The notes under the pieces: model-generated | What the model was told of the DNA's origin: nothing | The model's input: the letters and a program-made list of their open reading frames with translations, nothing else | Database searches by the model: none | Source: Chania fonticola_B | Lineage (GTDB): Bacteria; Pseudomonadota; Gammaproteobacteria; Enterobacterales; Enterobacteriaceae | Length of the DNA stretch: 64,000 nt | Direction: 5' to 3' (one strand) | NCBI RefSeq assembly: GCF_048537545.1 | Contig: NZ_CP183218.1 | Position numbers and translations under genes: made by a program | In this document: positions 17,452 to 26,557 of the stretch, piece after piece | Layout of the letters: every line of letters begins with the position of its first letter | How positions within the stretch are numbered: the first letter of the stretch is position 1

Positions 17452-18093
17452 TTGACACCGAAAATGCCTTGGGAATTAAACCCTGCTTTAGAAAAACAGC
17501 ACCTTATCACTGTTGCCAAATTTATTGCTGAAGTTCGCAACTCTGTCGTTGATCTTCATGATGAAGATCTGGGGGATACGAATCAGTCTTTGGGCTTCAG
17601 AGCATATGAATGCTGTCGTAGCCGTATCAACAATGCAGTGCTTGTAGAAAAAATTTGGCCGTTTCTTTCAATAGTTCGTAAAGGTGGAAAGTTCACATTT
17701 GCGATAGGTAAGACTCCTGTCAGATTTTACAAAGGAAGCCCTAGCTGCATAGAAGAAAGACGCCAAATTCCTTGTTCAGAAGCAGTGAAGCAGATGTCTC
17801 TTCTTGAGTTAGATAATCCAGATTTCTCTCGTATTATTTGGTACTTCGTTGTTGAAACTGATCAATTTAAATACGCCGAATCTGTAACATTCGCAGGTTA
17901 TCTAGATGGTGCACAAGTATCTGCATACGAAATCCCATTAGATGGTTTAGTCCCTCTCCTGTCTACAATAAGCACATCTAACAATGAAGATGACGTAATT
18001 GATAAATCTGTCAAGATCCCTAAACCTAAAGTGTCTCCTAAGAAGCCAAAACAGGATGACGATCAAGCAACAACAGCATTAAACAACGAGTAA
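17452..18093 (+). CDS. hypothetical protein paired with XRE/ImmA-IrrE protease
   Basis: I do not recognise this soluble protein. The preferred start is TTG at 17452, eight bases after AGGAG, giving 213 residues; an ATG at 17350 would give 247 residues but lacks a ribosome binding site and would include the probable promoter. The body has mixed alpha/beta character. The C-terminal 45 residues are Lys/Pro/Asp-rich and probably disordered. It ends 3 bp before the XRE/ImmA-IrrE gene, so the two are surely co-expressed. A partner or substrate of that protease is a reasonable inference. Confidence 0.65.
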   Translation: MTPKMPWELNPALEKQHLITVAKFIAEVRNSVVDLHDEDLGDTNQSLGFRAYECCRSRINNAVLVEKIWPFLSIVRKGGKFTFAIGKTPVRFYKGSPSCIEERRQIPCSEAVKQMSLLELDNPDFSRIIWYFVVETDQFKYAESVTFAGYLDGAQVSAYEIPLDGLVPLLSTISTSNNEDDVIDKSVKIPKPKVSPKKPKQDDDQATTALNNE

Positions 18094-18096
18094 CTT

Positions 18097-19212
18097 ATGT
18101 TCGCTGAATTTATAGGTGATCGTCTACGCTTAGCTCGCCTCTTGAAGGGTTATACACTTCAAGAGGTTGGTGATGCAGCTTGTGTAACTCGCCAAAATAT
18201 CCATCAGCTTGAAAGTGGTGCAAGAAACCCTAGTGACGATGTTGCTAAAGCATTGGCGGAATTCTTAGGGGTTAAAGAAGATTTTTTCTTTAAACCCTTA
18301 GAAACCGAAGTTAAGTCTGAACAATGCCATTTTAGAAAAAGAAAGACCACACCTGTCAATGTGGCTAATCGGGTACTAGCATTTGGTACTATATTTGAAC
18401 AGCTTGTATCTAATTTACATGAACAGCTTGAGTTGCCAAGGCCTGACTTTGATATCTTGGAAAAGTATAACATTAGTGCAAAAGAATTTGATGCTTCAAT
18501 CATTGAGAAAGCTGCTGAAAAAGCCAGGTTACACTGGGGGCTTGGGTTAAATTCCCCCATAGACAGTATGACAAGGGTACTAGAATCAGCTGGAGCTATA
18601 GTTGTTTTTATAGATGATCCATCAGATAAAGTTGACGCACTATCAATGAATAGAAAATACCCAGTTGTCATAAGGAATACAGCTAAAGACAATACTTGCC
18701 GTATGAGATTCGACCTTGCCCATGAGTGTGGACACTTAATTTTGCATCAAGGTATTGAAACTGGTGATTCGAAAACAGAGAAGGAAGCTGATATGTTTGC
18801 AAGTGCATTTCTATTTCCAAGAACTGCATTTATGAAAGAGTTTCAAAAATGCATGGTAGGCTCTAAACCTATAATTAGAAAAATAATTGAGCTTACATTA
18901 ACATGGAAAGTAAGCACTAAAATGATTATTTACCGGGCTCGATCTCTAAATTTAATTACTGCTGTAGACTATAGATCATTAAACATTTTCTTGAACAATA
19001 AAGGTTATACAAAGAAAGAACCTTACAATGACTTAATCAACGATAGTGATCCTGAGTTATTGCGTGATGCATTAGAAGTTCTGCATCGCGAATTAGGAAT
19101 AACAGTTGATATGCTTGCTGATAAGTTAGGGCTTACTATGGATACCTTCAGGATTTTCGCACCATACAACATAAGTGATGAAAAAAACAACATCATACCT
19201 CTAAGGTTCTAA
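18097..19212 (+). CDS. XRE regulator fused to ImmA/IrrE-type zinc metallopeptidase
   Basis: The 371-residue protein begins with an XRE helix-turn-helix (about 6-62, with CVTRQNIHQLESGARNPS) and carries an ImmA/IrrE peptidase domain (about 140-260). The zinc site HECGH has H209, E210 and H213, with a third ligand likely in the EKEAD segment about 20 residues later. Related proteins cleave or sense partners: ImmA cuts the ImmR repressor, and similar fusions regulate toxin or stress genes. It follows the unknown 17452 gene with a 3-bp gap and converges with an HNH nuclease gene. Confidence 0.88.
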   Translation: MFAEFIGDRLRLARLLKGYTLQEVGDAACVTRQNIHQLESGARNPSDDVAKALAEFLGVKEDFFFKPLETEVKSEQCHFRKRKTTPVNVANRVLAFGTIFEQLVSNLHEQLELPRPDFDILEKYNISAKEFDASIIEKAAEKARLHWGLGLNSPIDSMTRVLESAGAIVVFIDDPSDKVDALSMNRKYPVVIRNTAKDNTCRMRFDLAHECGHLILHQGIETGDSKTEKEADMFASAFLFPRTAFMKEFQKCMVGSKPIIRKIIELTLTWKVSTKMIIYRARSLNLITAVDYRSLNIFLNNKGYTKKEPYNDLINDSDPELLRDALEVLHRELGITVDMLADKLGLTMDTFRIFAPYNISDEKNNIIPLRF

Positions 19213-19219
19213 TCTTTTT

Positions 19220-19252
19220 CCAATAGGCCATATAATAGACATGGCCTATTGG
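19220..19252. terminator. stem-loop between convergent genes
   Basis: A 12-bp perfect inverted repeat, CCAATAGGCCAT (19220-19231) and ATGGCCTATTGG (19241-19252), lies between the two stops. There is no T-run on either side, so it is a candidate bidirectional terminator or mRNA 3'-end structure rather than a standard intrinsic terminator. Confidence 0.5.
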
Positions 19253-19272
19253 ACTCATCAATTCCTGACATA

Positions 19273-20847
19273 TCAATATTCCTCTTTATGTTTTTTATGT
19301 AAAAATCTCTCCCATTTTTTATTCAATTTTTTAAAATCCAAATCAATTGAATGTTTTCCTATTCTTTTACCTTCAAACAACTTTGAATATATACACTCGA
19401 CATTGAAATGAACTGTTAAATTTTCGGGTTCTATCCCCAATTCATCATTATCAAACATATAATGACAATCCGCAGAAAGTAAGATCCCGTTGCTAGTATC
19501 CATGTTATGATTGACGGCGTACTCTTCTATATGACACGCTTGCAAAATGCTAACGAGAACCTGCCCTGTAACCGCACAACGGTAGAAGAAATTATTTGCA
19601 ATGCGACGTTTAAAATCAATTTGAGCCGATTGCTCTCGCTGGGAAATGGTTGTAATAATACTCTCAGCATTTAATTTTACATCAACAGTCTCAACGTATG
19701 CGATTTCTGAGTACTTTCTTTTTTTGACAATACCTCGTGAATTACTCTGTTCTATTTTACCTCTTACGCTTAAAACATTTATCTTATTTTGTGACTTTTT
19801 TACCTTAGCGTTTAATTTATCACTATAAAATTTATTATATGTATACATAGATATAAAGGTGCTTAGCCTGCTCTCTGAGTACTCTTTGTTTCGTGCCCTC
19901 TCTATTGCATGACTTTTACTTTCTACATCTTTACACTCAATAAAATACATTAAAGTATTAAAGTAACTAAACGCCCCCTCAATGACCTGTTCATTATAAT
20001 ACTTTGAAGTAAGCTCTTTGTTGAGACATATCCTAGCAGCATCTCCTACTGGCATTCTTTTAATTAATTCTTGGTACAAGTCTTTATTAAAATATCGTGG
20101 CTCTTGGTTTTTAACTACTTTTAATAAAGTGGGGTTCTGCGTTTTTAATTCTTCATTTTTGATGTTCGCATTCGCTGAAACAAGGTTATTAACAATCTCA
20201 ACTTTGACGGGACTTTCATTTAAATTAGTTGATAAAGATGAGTATTTGTTAATTTGACTCATTCTATATAATTCAAATCTAGCCTCTTCCTCAATCAATT
20301 CCTTTCTTCTTTTCTCTCTTAAGAGTCTAGCTTCTGATTGTTCTTCAGTCATGCTAGATACATATTCATATGAACCTTGATGGATATATGAAGTGCTTTT
20401 CTTTATTTTTCTCAATGAGGATATTGGTTGTCTGTCAATATGATTCCTTTGCATTAAAATTTTATCAAGAACAACTAATGTAGCTCTCATTGATTCTATT
20501 TTATTTTTTGTATAAATGTTATTTTTTAAAGAATTTAAAATATCTTTCTTTTTTGAAACAACCTGTTGAGAGGATAGATTATATAAGCTATAAACTACTT
20601 TGTCTTCCAAAGAAGTGCTTCTTTGTATTTTCTTATTTTTGTCTACTGCTTTTTTACTTTCTATTTTCTTTCTAATCTCTGGAAATCTTTTAGATTGTTC
20701 TTCAAGGACTAATTTTTGCTTTCTTTCAAGCTCTGTATTTTTAGGCTCATTGGACTTAACAAGCATTTCAGTTATAGCAATAGCATTTTCACTCTCTGAA
20801 GAGTTAATTGCATCCAATAATGCCTGAGCCATGATACTATTTTTCAT
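19273..20847 (-). CDS. HNH endonuclease domain protein
   Basis: The 524-residue protein is strongly charged and rich in Lys/Glu/Ser over its first 300 residues, with probable coiled-coil stretches. The C-terminal region holds an HNH motif of the restriction type: YRCAVTG, then ACHIEEY (H439), then DTSNGILLSADCHYMFD. This arrangement is common in HNH_2 nucleases of defence and mobile elements. No methyltransferase lies nearby, so a classical restriction-modification pair is not evident. It converges with the XRE/ImmA-IrrE gene. Confidence 0.8.
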   Translation of the reverse strand: MKNSIMAQALLDAINSSESENAIAITEMLVKSNEPKNTELERKQKLVLEEQSKRFPEIRKKIESKKAVDKNKKIQRSTSLEDKVVYSLYNLSSQQVVSKKKDILNSLKNNIYTKNKIESMRATLVVLDKILMQRNHIDRQPISSLRKIKKSTSYIHQGSYEYVSSMTEEQSEARLLREKRRKELIEEEARFELYRMSQINKYSSLSTNLNESPVKVEIVNNLVSANANIKNEELKTQNPTLLKVVKNQEPRYFNKDLYQELIKRMPVGDAARICLNKELTSKYYNEQVIEGAFSYFNTLMYFIECKDVESKSHAIERARNKEYSESRLSTFISMYTYNKFYSDKLNAKVKKSQNKINVLSVRGKIEQSNSRGIVKKRKYSEIAYVETVDVKLNAESIITTISQREQSAQIDFKRRIANNFFYRCAVTGQVLVSILQACHIEEYAVNHNMDTSNGILLSADCHYMFDNDELGIEPENLTVHFNVECIYSKLFEGKRIGKHSIDLDFKKLNKKWERFLHKKHKEEY

Positions 20848-21669
20848 ATTTCACCAAATCAACAATGTATTTGCTATGTGATTGCAGACTATTGATTATT
20901 GTGTCGATACGCTATCATGACAATATGTTACATGGCAAGTTTTACTTATTAATTTTGTGACAGGAATATGATATTATTTAAACAATAACTCGCTAGTGAA
21001 AAGTAGTATAATAACATCCATACTTTTGGTAGCCATTATCAATATACAGTGACAAACAACTCTCTATCAGTCGTTTTCGTACACCGTTACTACCATCATG
21101 CTCATTTACTTCTAGTTCAATATCCACTAATCCATAGACTAAGTTCTCTAATTTCATGATGATATTCTTATTCAATCTAAAAATATTACATGAGTAAATT
21201 AACTACATCAACGGCATATGCACAGGTACATTAAGAATCTCATGTAAATGGGATGCTAATCGCATAATTATCAAGGCACTCATCGAAAAATAGTTAGAGT
21301 AGTAAGTACATTGATACATTCCCAGACTTATAATTCGTTATCATATAGTTTATATTTGAAATGAATAAATATTTAGTGATTGAATTACATAGACTTATCC
21401 CGGTGAAACTTTAGAATACTCATCAGGGTTGCAGCTAAAAGATGAACGATTCACTACTCATAGAGTAACACTCTGGCCCATTCTTTTTTAGCAGTATGAA
21501 ATTTCAATATAAATCCATTATTCAGTACCTTCAATCAACCGATACGTCCAACAAATGAATTAACTGTTATTCAACACCAGCATGAATAATACAACATGAT
21601 TTGTGTGCTGGATTCCAAAACAGAACCTATGTATTATAAATTTTTCTGTACTTAATGTAAGGGATCTAC
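20848..21669. other. AT-rich intergenic stretch
   Basis: About 820 bp between the divergent HNH and Hcp genes. I see no convincing gene. A 60-codon reverse frame (20993-21175) starts with TTG and has no ribosome binding site. A -10-like TATAAA lies at 21635-21640, and AAGGGA at 21659 is the Hcp ribosome binding site. The rest shows nothing I can name. Confidence 0.5.
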
Positions 21670-22149
21670 ATGGCTAATATAATTTACGGAACCATCAAGG
21701 GTGACAAGCAAGGGTTGATCTCTGCGGGGTGCTCAACTCCTGATTCAATAGGAAATAAGTACCAAAAGGGGCATGAAGATCAGATCCTTGTCCTTGAATT
21801 GCTTAATCTTATGACTCGTGAAAGTAACGTTCAACTCCACCCTCTCCAAATCAGAAAGCCCATCGATAAGGCTACCCCGCTCTTAGCTTTAGCAATGAAC
21901 CAGAATGAACGACTGACGTGCGAATTCGTATTTTATAGAATGAATCCTTCTGGTGGCCTTGAGGTTTTCTTCAAAATAAAGCTAACTGGTGCAACGTTAA
22001 GCGAAATTAGGATGTTTAGCCCTAACTCATTGACACACAATGAGGTTCAATCTGATGAGAGTATTTCTTTCAAATACGAATCCATCACTTGGGAACATGT
22101 TATGGCTGGAACAAGTGCGTATAGTATCTGGGATGATAGGGTGTATTAA
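21670..22149 (+). CDS. hcp: Hcp family type VI secretion protein (orphan)
   Basis: The 159-residue protein matches the Hcp tube/effector family of the type VI secretion system: the start MANIIYGTIKGDKQG, the central HPLQIRKPIDKATPLLALAM and the end SFKYESITWEHVMAG are characteristic of enterobacterial Hcp. Hcp hexamers stack into the tube that is fired from the cell and carry small effectors in their lumen. AAGGGA lies five bases before the ATG. No other type VI structural genes are in the window, so this is an orphan copy that would need a system elsewhere. It is followed 2 bp later by a DUF4225 protein. Confidence 0.9.
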   Translation: MANIIYGTIKGDKQGLISAGCSTPDSIGNKYQKGHEDQILVLELLNLMTRESNVQLHPLQIRKPIDKATPLLALAMNQNERLTCEFVFYRMNPSGGLEVFFKIKLTGATLSEIRMFSPNSLTHNEVQSDESISFKYESITWEHVMAGTSAYSIWDDRVY

Positions 22150-22151
22150 TC

Positions 22152-22988
22152 ATGGGTACTACTGCAATAGCTCACTTGAAGTACGATTTAGATAGGCATG
22201 CTGTGGATCTAAGACGTATTGCCACACTAGCCTCCACCTATTTTATTGAAAACTACCAAGTAAGAAGAGAATATATCAGAGAAGTTGATGAGTTTATAAA
22301 CGATATTAATAGACGATTCAAGAGCACTTTTGATGTCAATGAACGCATGAAATTAATTTATGAAATGCGTGCTGAAAGTGAACTAGCTACTCGCGAATAT
22401 CAGATACTAAGGCAAGGAAGTTATACCAAGTACATCGTTACAGAAATATTTGAAGATCAAGGCGTGGTTAAATATGCCAAAATAGGTGGAGGAGTTGTCT
22501 CAGGATTACTTCAGACATATATGGGTTGGACAATTACGAAACTTGGCCAAACGATGCATTTTAGGCACATGAAATCTATTGGGGTAGTATTAATTGCAAA
22601 TGGAACAAATAATACATTTGAATCGATATCACCTATTCTATTTGAAAACCAGCGAGTTGGTTGGGTTAGACACTTATATAGACTAGGTGCTGAATATTTA
22701 GGTGGGGATAAGTATGATGGTGATTTTGCTTATGGAACAGTTGATTTTATAGCCACATTGTATTCCGCATATAGAATGCCTGTTTTAACCCAGAACAAAA
22801 ATAGATTGGCGAGTCCTTTATTATTTGAAAAGCCTGGGACAGGAAGGCTATTTAATTATGTAAATAGAGACTACGTACCTAAATGGATTAATGCAAGCAA
22901 TGCCATGAGAATATATCAACTTGGTTCTACCGCTCATAAATTCTCACTATTATATGGGGATGAAGGCTACAAATATCAGGAGAATTGA
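22152..22988 (+). CDS. DUF4225 protein, candidate Hcp-delivered effector
   Basis: The 278-residue protein has an N-terminal charged helical part (about 1-95). Next comes a glycine-rich hydrophobic stretch (YAKIGGGVVSGLLQTYMGW, about 110-130) and then a C-terminal region resembling DUF4225, with VLIANGTNNTFE, DFAYGTVDFIATLYS and a late FNYVNRDYVPKW segment. DUF4225 genes are often found directly after hcp and are suspected membrane-acting effectors; I rely on memory for that. It starts 2 bp after hcp, and its end overlaps the convergent membrane-protein gene by 13 bp. Confidence 0.75.
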   Translation: MGTTAIAHLKYDLDRHAVDLRRIATLASTYFIENYQVRREYIREVDEFINDINRRFKSTFDVNERMKLIYEMRAESELATREYQILRQGSYTKYIVTEIFEDQGVVKYAKIGGGVVSGLLQTYMGWTITKLGQTMHFRHMKSIGVVLIANGTNNTFESISPILFENQRVGWVRHLYRLGAEYLGGDKYDGDFAYGTVDFIATLYSAYRMPVLTQNKNRLASPLLFEKPGTGRLFNYVNRDYVPKWINASNAMRIYQLGSTAHKFSLLYGDEGYKYQEN

Positions 22989-23356
22989 TTTATCTTTAGC
23001 TTGAAACCGAGCTTAATTAATTTAAGCTCAGTTACTATACTGTGGTTGTCCTTTTTAGCATTATTATATATCTCCCATAAAATAAAGGCAGCAAAAAATG
23101 GAACGGCAAATAAAGTTTCTTTTGTATCAAAAAAAGTAGTTCCAATGACATAAAGAATGGATATAGAAACTAAAGTAAAAATTGTTTTAGCTGACTCTTT
23201 CGACACTACAACTATAGAATCAACAAATGACATTTTTCGGCTATCCTCTTCCCCTAATCTTTTTAGTTCTTTTTTATATTCTAAAAAGTCTTTCTTGAAT
23301 TTTAACAATTCTTTATAAGAAAAACCATTCTTAGAGACTATACTACGTTGACTCAT
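22976..23356 (-). CDS. small two-helix membrane protein, candidate immunity protein
   Basis: This 126-residue protein has a charged N-terminal region (about 1-45), two hydrophobic segments (about 57-76 and 81-97) and a basic C-terminus, so it is probably an inner-membrane protein with both ends on the cytoplasmic side. I recognise no family. Its stop lies inside the end of the DUF4225 gene on the other strand. An inner-membrane protein beside a suspected membrane-acting effector fits an immunity role. The convergent orientation is unusual for such pairs, since immunity genes usually follow on the same strand. Confidence 0.6.
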   Translation of the reverse strand: MSQRSIVSKNGFSYKELLKFKKDFLEYKKELKRLGEEDSRKMSFVDSIVVVSKESAKTIFTLVSISILYVIGTTFFDTKETLFAVPFFAAFILWEIYNNAKKDNHSIVTELKLIKLGFKLKINQFS

Positions 23357-23870
23357 TTATCCACCTCATTGAGTTATTTTATTTTAAGTTAGTATAACTG
23401 AAGAAAAAAATAAAATCATTAATAAAAACCAAGTAGCTTTAAATTTTAGACTGTCAAACATATTTTTTACTCTCGTGGATAGTTGTCTTAGATGACATTT
23501 TATGGCTTAGTGTAATCTTCATCTTTTTCACCGCACAAAAATATCATACGAACAGACCTTGTATAGCCGGTACTTAACCAGATCATACAACCCACACCGT
23601 CGTGCAAGTATTGATACACTTCAATTTTTATCCATTGCATTTGAATTCTTCTTAATATTAAAAACACTCCTGTTTTTACTCGCGTAAGTAATCCCTTGTA
23701 TTTTTCGGTTAGAGAATAAAAGATCTGGTTTAAAATTATTTCGCTAACTAAAGGCAAGTTACTTTAGCAGCTACTTTATTTGCGGGTAGCAGAACTTTAG
23801 TCTCGGGATTTAAACTAATGCGTAACGCCCCAACAGTTCTGTACCATGTAGCCTCTCCCCCTATTCAAAA

Positions 23871-23888
23871 ACGAGTATTCATACTCGT
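23871..23888. repeat. 18-bp palindrome
   Basis: ACGAGTAT-TC-ATACTCGT forms a perfect 8-bp inverted repeat with two central bases. It lies 218 bp before the recombinase start. It could be an operator or a parS-like site for the two ParB-like proteins of this operon; that is inference. Confidence 0.45.
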
Positions 23889-23998
23889 AAACACATAAGT
23901 ATGGTTCGAAAGCACCATGATTTCACGTTAACTCAAGAATTGAGGATTTTTTCATAACAAACTATCTTCTATAAGCAAAGCATTCCTACTGCAATAAA

Positions 23999-24014
23999 TG
24001 TGATGTCAATCACA
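23999..24014. promoter_or_regulatory. consensus CRP-like site
   Basis: TGTGA-N6-TCACA with AAA in front, matching the CRP half-sites perfectly. It is centred about 100 bp before the preferred recombinase start, with TAAAAT (24045-24050) downstream as a possible -10. The distance is compatible with CRP activation of the operon. Confidence 0.55.
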
Positions 24015-24105
24015 CCTACCTTACTAACATGGTTGCTTTTATCTTAAAATTGGTTATTTTTTGATCTTATCGATCACTTTTCGAACAACAAAAAAGGGCC
24101 GGGCC

Positions 24106-25665
24106 ATGGTTGATGAAGCACCAGGAAGGAACATATCAACGCAAGGGATACCTGTAGCCCAATACCTACGCATGTCTACCGACAACCAGCAATACTCTAT
24201 ACATAACCAAGAATCATACATCAGGGAGTATGCAGAAAAAAATGGTATGGTTATTGTTAAAACATACCAAGATGAGGGAAAAAGCGGGCTTACAATTGCA
24301 GGTAGGGCTGGTTTTCAAAATTTGATCGATGACGTTACAAATCATAGAGTTGATATTGAAGCTATCTTAGTTTACGACGTTAGTCGATTCGGTAGATTTC
24401 AAGATCCTGACGAGTCTAATTTTTATGACTACTCGCTAAAAAAGTGTGGTATCCCAATTATATACTGTGCTGAACCAGTTTCTAAAGATAACCCTGAAAT
24501 GTCATCGCTGTATTTGGTTATCCAACGGCATGCAGCAGCAGCCTACAGCAGAAATTTATCAGAGAAGGTATTTGCAGGACAAAAAAATTTAGTTCAACGA
24601 GGTTACAGACAAGGTGGTACAGCCGGATTTGGTCTTCATCGACTGCTTATTGATGAAAATAATAATGAAAAAGGCATCTTGCTCCCTGGTCAGCGTAAAA
24701 GCCTACAGACTGATAGAGTCATTCTTACTAAAGGTTCTGATGAAGATGTACAGATAGTTGAGTACATATATGATGAATTTATTCAAAAAGGCAGAAGCGA
24801 GCGAGAAATTGCCATCTCATTGAATGAAAATAACGCCACAAGCATAGCTGGATTCAAATGGACAAAGGGGAAAGTGCTGCAAATTTTAACCAATGAGAAG
24901 TATATTGGTAATAATGTATTTAATCGTACATCTTTCAAACTCAAGAAAGTTCGTGTCAATAACCCCGAAAGTGAATGGATTAGAAAAGACAACGCTTTTA
25001 TTTCGATAGTTCCAAGAGATAAGTTTTACAAAGCACAAGAAATAATACTCAAACGTTATGAAAAACTTTCTGATGAAGAAATACTCGCTCACTTACGACA
25101 ACTTCTTAAAGACAAAGGGTTGTTATCAGGGATTATTATTGACGAAGATGCCAATTGTCCTTCAAGTAGCATATATAGAAACCGTTTTGGTGGATTGATA
25201 AATGCTTATCGTCTTATCGGATACACCCCAAGCAGAGATTATAAGTATATTGAGATAAACAGGTATTTACGTTCGATTTACAGTAAAGAGGTTGATAAAA
25301 TATTAAATGCCATATGTTTTTATGGAGGGTTTTATGAAGAGACAGGCTTTGATAATATTTTTAAAATAAATGACGAGTTTTTAATATCCATAATAATATC
25401 GAAGTGTAAAGAACTTCCTTCAGGAAAAAGGCGTTGGCATATTAGATTTGGGAATCAACTTTCGTCTGACATTAACATTGCTATCAGACTCGACACAGAT
25501 AACAATTCAACTTTAGATTACTATTTATTTCCTTCTATCGATGATTTATCTTTAGAGCTTAAGTTAAAGGATACCAATTCTTTTCTACTTGAATTGTATA
25601 GATTTGACAGCCTCGAAACTTTTTTCTCTATCATATCAAGATTACCAATAGCGGAGGTTGTATGA
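24106..25665 (+). CDS. serine recombinase of the ParB-associated type
   Basis: The preferred start at 24106 (AAGGG seven bases upstream) gives 519 residues; a TTG at 24061 is upstream of that site. The N-terminus is a serine recombinase catalytic domain with YLRMSTDNQQ (S24) and VYDVSRFGRF, followed by the recombinase domain (to about 300). The third part has no zinc-ribbon cysteines. Instead it has a segment around PSSSIYRNRFGGLINAYRLIG, like repeats seen in homing-endonuclease-associated regions. Its stop overlaps the next gene by 4 bp, and two ParB-like genes follow. It differs clearly from the integrase at 10746. Confidence 0.88.
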   Translation: MVDEAPGRNISTQGIPVAQYLRMSTDNQQYSIHNQESYIREYAEKNGMVIVKTYQDEGKSGLTIAGRAGFQNLIDDVTNHRVDIEAILVYDVSRFGRFQDPDESNFYDYSLKKCGIPIIYCAEPVSKDNPEMSSLYLVIQRHAAAAYSRNLSEKVFAGQKNLVQRGYRQGGTAGFGLHRLLIDENNNEKGILLPGQRKSLQTDRVILTKGSDEDVQIVEYIYDEFIQKGRSEREIAISLNENNATSIAGFKWTKGKVLQILTNEKYIGNNVFNRTSFKLKKVRVNNPESEWIRKDNAFISIVPRDKFYKAQEIILKRYEKLSDEEILAHLRQLLKDKGLLSGIIIDEDANCPSSSIYRNRFGGLINAYRLIGYTPSRDYKYIEINRYLRSIYSKEVDKILNAICFYGGFYEETGFDNIFKINDEFLISIIISKCKELPSGKRRWHIRFGNQLSSDINIAIRLDTDNNSTLDYYLFPSIDDLSLELKLKDTNSFLLELYRFDSLETFFSIISRLPIAEVV

Positions 25666-26543
25666 CTTATGCTAAACATGAAGTTATTTTAATTCCTATT
25701 ACGAGCATTAAAGTCGTTAATCCAAGAAGTAGAAATATGAAGACGCACGCACAGATAAGAGAGCATATCAACGACTCAGGGTTAAGACGCCCTGTCATCG
25801 TGAGACAACTTGAAGGAAGTTCTACATCTACAGATGAAATATATGCGTTAATTTGCGGGCAAGGAAGAATCGAATCATTAAAAGACTTAGGCGAAACCAT
25901 GGTCCCTGCATTGATAGCAGATGTTGATGCTGAAACAGGTTATATAATGAGTCTTATTGAAAATATTGTTCGTAGATCTCCGCGTTCTATTGAGTCATTA
26001 GAGCGTATTCGTGATTTCAAAGAGTTAGGTTTAAGTGATAAACAGATTGGTGAGAGAATTGGTTATCCTGAGTCTTGGGTTAATAGTGTTGTTTTCCTTT
26101 TAGAAAAAGGAGAGCGACGCTTGCTTACAGGTGTAGAAGCAGGAACACTCCCACTCTATTTAGCTGTTGAAATTGCTCGTTCTGATAGTAGCCAAATTCA
26201 AAATATTTTATTAGACGCATATGAGCGAAATGAATTAAAAGGCAAGAAAATTAACATAGTTAGGAAAATTTTAGATTCAAGAGCAAGAATAGGAAAGGAT
26301 ACCAACAACAACACTTATGGTTCTACAAATAGAGTAAGAAAAAAAGACATAGACGATGTCATAAAACTATATGAACAAAGCGTACAGGAAAAAAAAGAAA
26401 TTTTGACTAAATCAAAAATAGCACAAGAAAGCCTTTCTTTGTCAAAACAAATAATTAAAAAATTAATTAAAAATGAAACCTTTTCAAATATTCTATCTTC
26501 AGAAAACCTCAGCACCATACCTAATATCATTCTTAAAGAATGA
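25662..26543 (+). CDS. ParB/RepB-like protein 1
   Basis: The 293-residue protein has a ParB N-terminal domain with the conserved blocks HINDSGLRRPVIV, ICGQGRIESLKDLG and SLIENIVRRSPRS (residues about 30-110). A helix-turn-helix region follows, with LSDKQIGERIGYPESWV (about 125-145). In ParB proteins the middle block binds CTP and the helix-turn-helix binds parS. There is no ParA ATPase beside it. The start overlaps the recombinase stop (ATGA), so translation is probably coupled. Confidence 0.82.
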   Translation: MTYAKHEVILIPITSIKVVNPRSRNMKTHAQIREHINDSGLRRPVIVRQLEGSSTSTDEIYALICGQGRIESLKDLGETMVPALIADVDAETGYIMSLIENIVRRSPRSIESLERIRDFKELGLSDKQIGERIGYPESWVNSVVFLLEKGERRLLTGVEAGTLPLYLAVEIARSDSSQIQNILLDAYERNELKGKKINIVRKILDSRARIGKDTNNNTYGSTNRVRKKDIDDVIKLYEQSVQEKKEILTKSKIAQESLSLSKQIIKKLIKNETFSNILSSENLSTIPNIILKE

Positions 26544-26557
26544 GTAATGGAGGCATC

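Larger units (their letters stand above)
23357..24105. other. intergenic region upstream of recombinase/ParB operon
   Basis: About 750 bp with no convincing gene; an 85-codon reverse frame (23500-23757) begins with TTG and lacks a ribosome binding site. It holds a perfect palindromic element at 23871-23888 and a consensus CRP-like site at 23999-24014, listed separately. Confidence 0.5.

Noticed and set aside
20993..21175. 60-codon reverse frame in the gap before hcp
   Set aside because: It needs a TTG start, has no ribosome binding site and no similarity I know. It could be a small gene, but I cannot support it.
23500..23757. 85-codon reverse frame behind the candidate immunity gene
   Set aside because: TTG start without a ribosome binding site and odd composition; perhaps a remnant of a gene, but nothing can be recognised.
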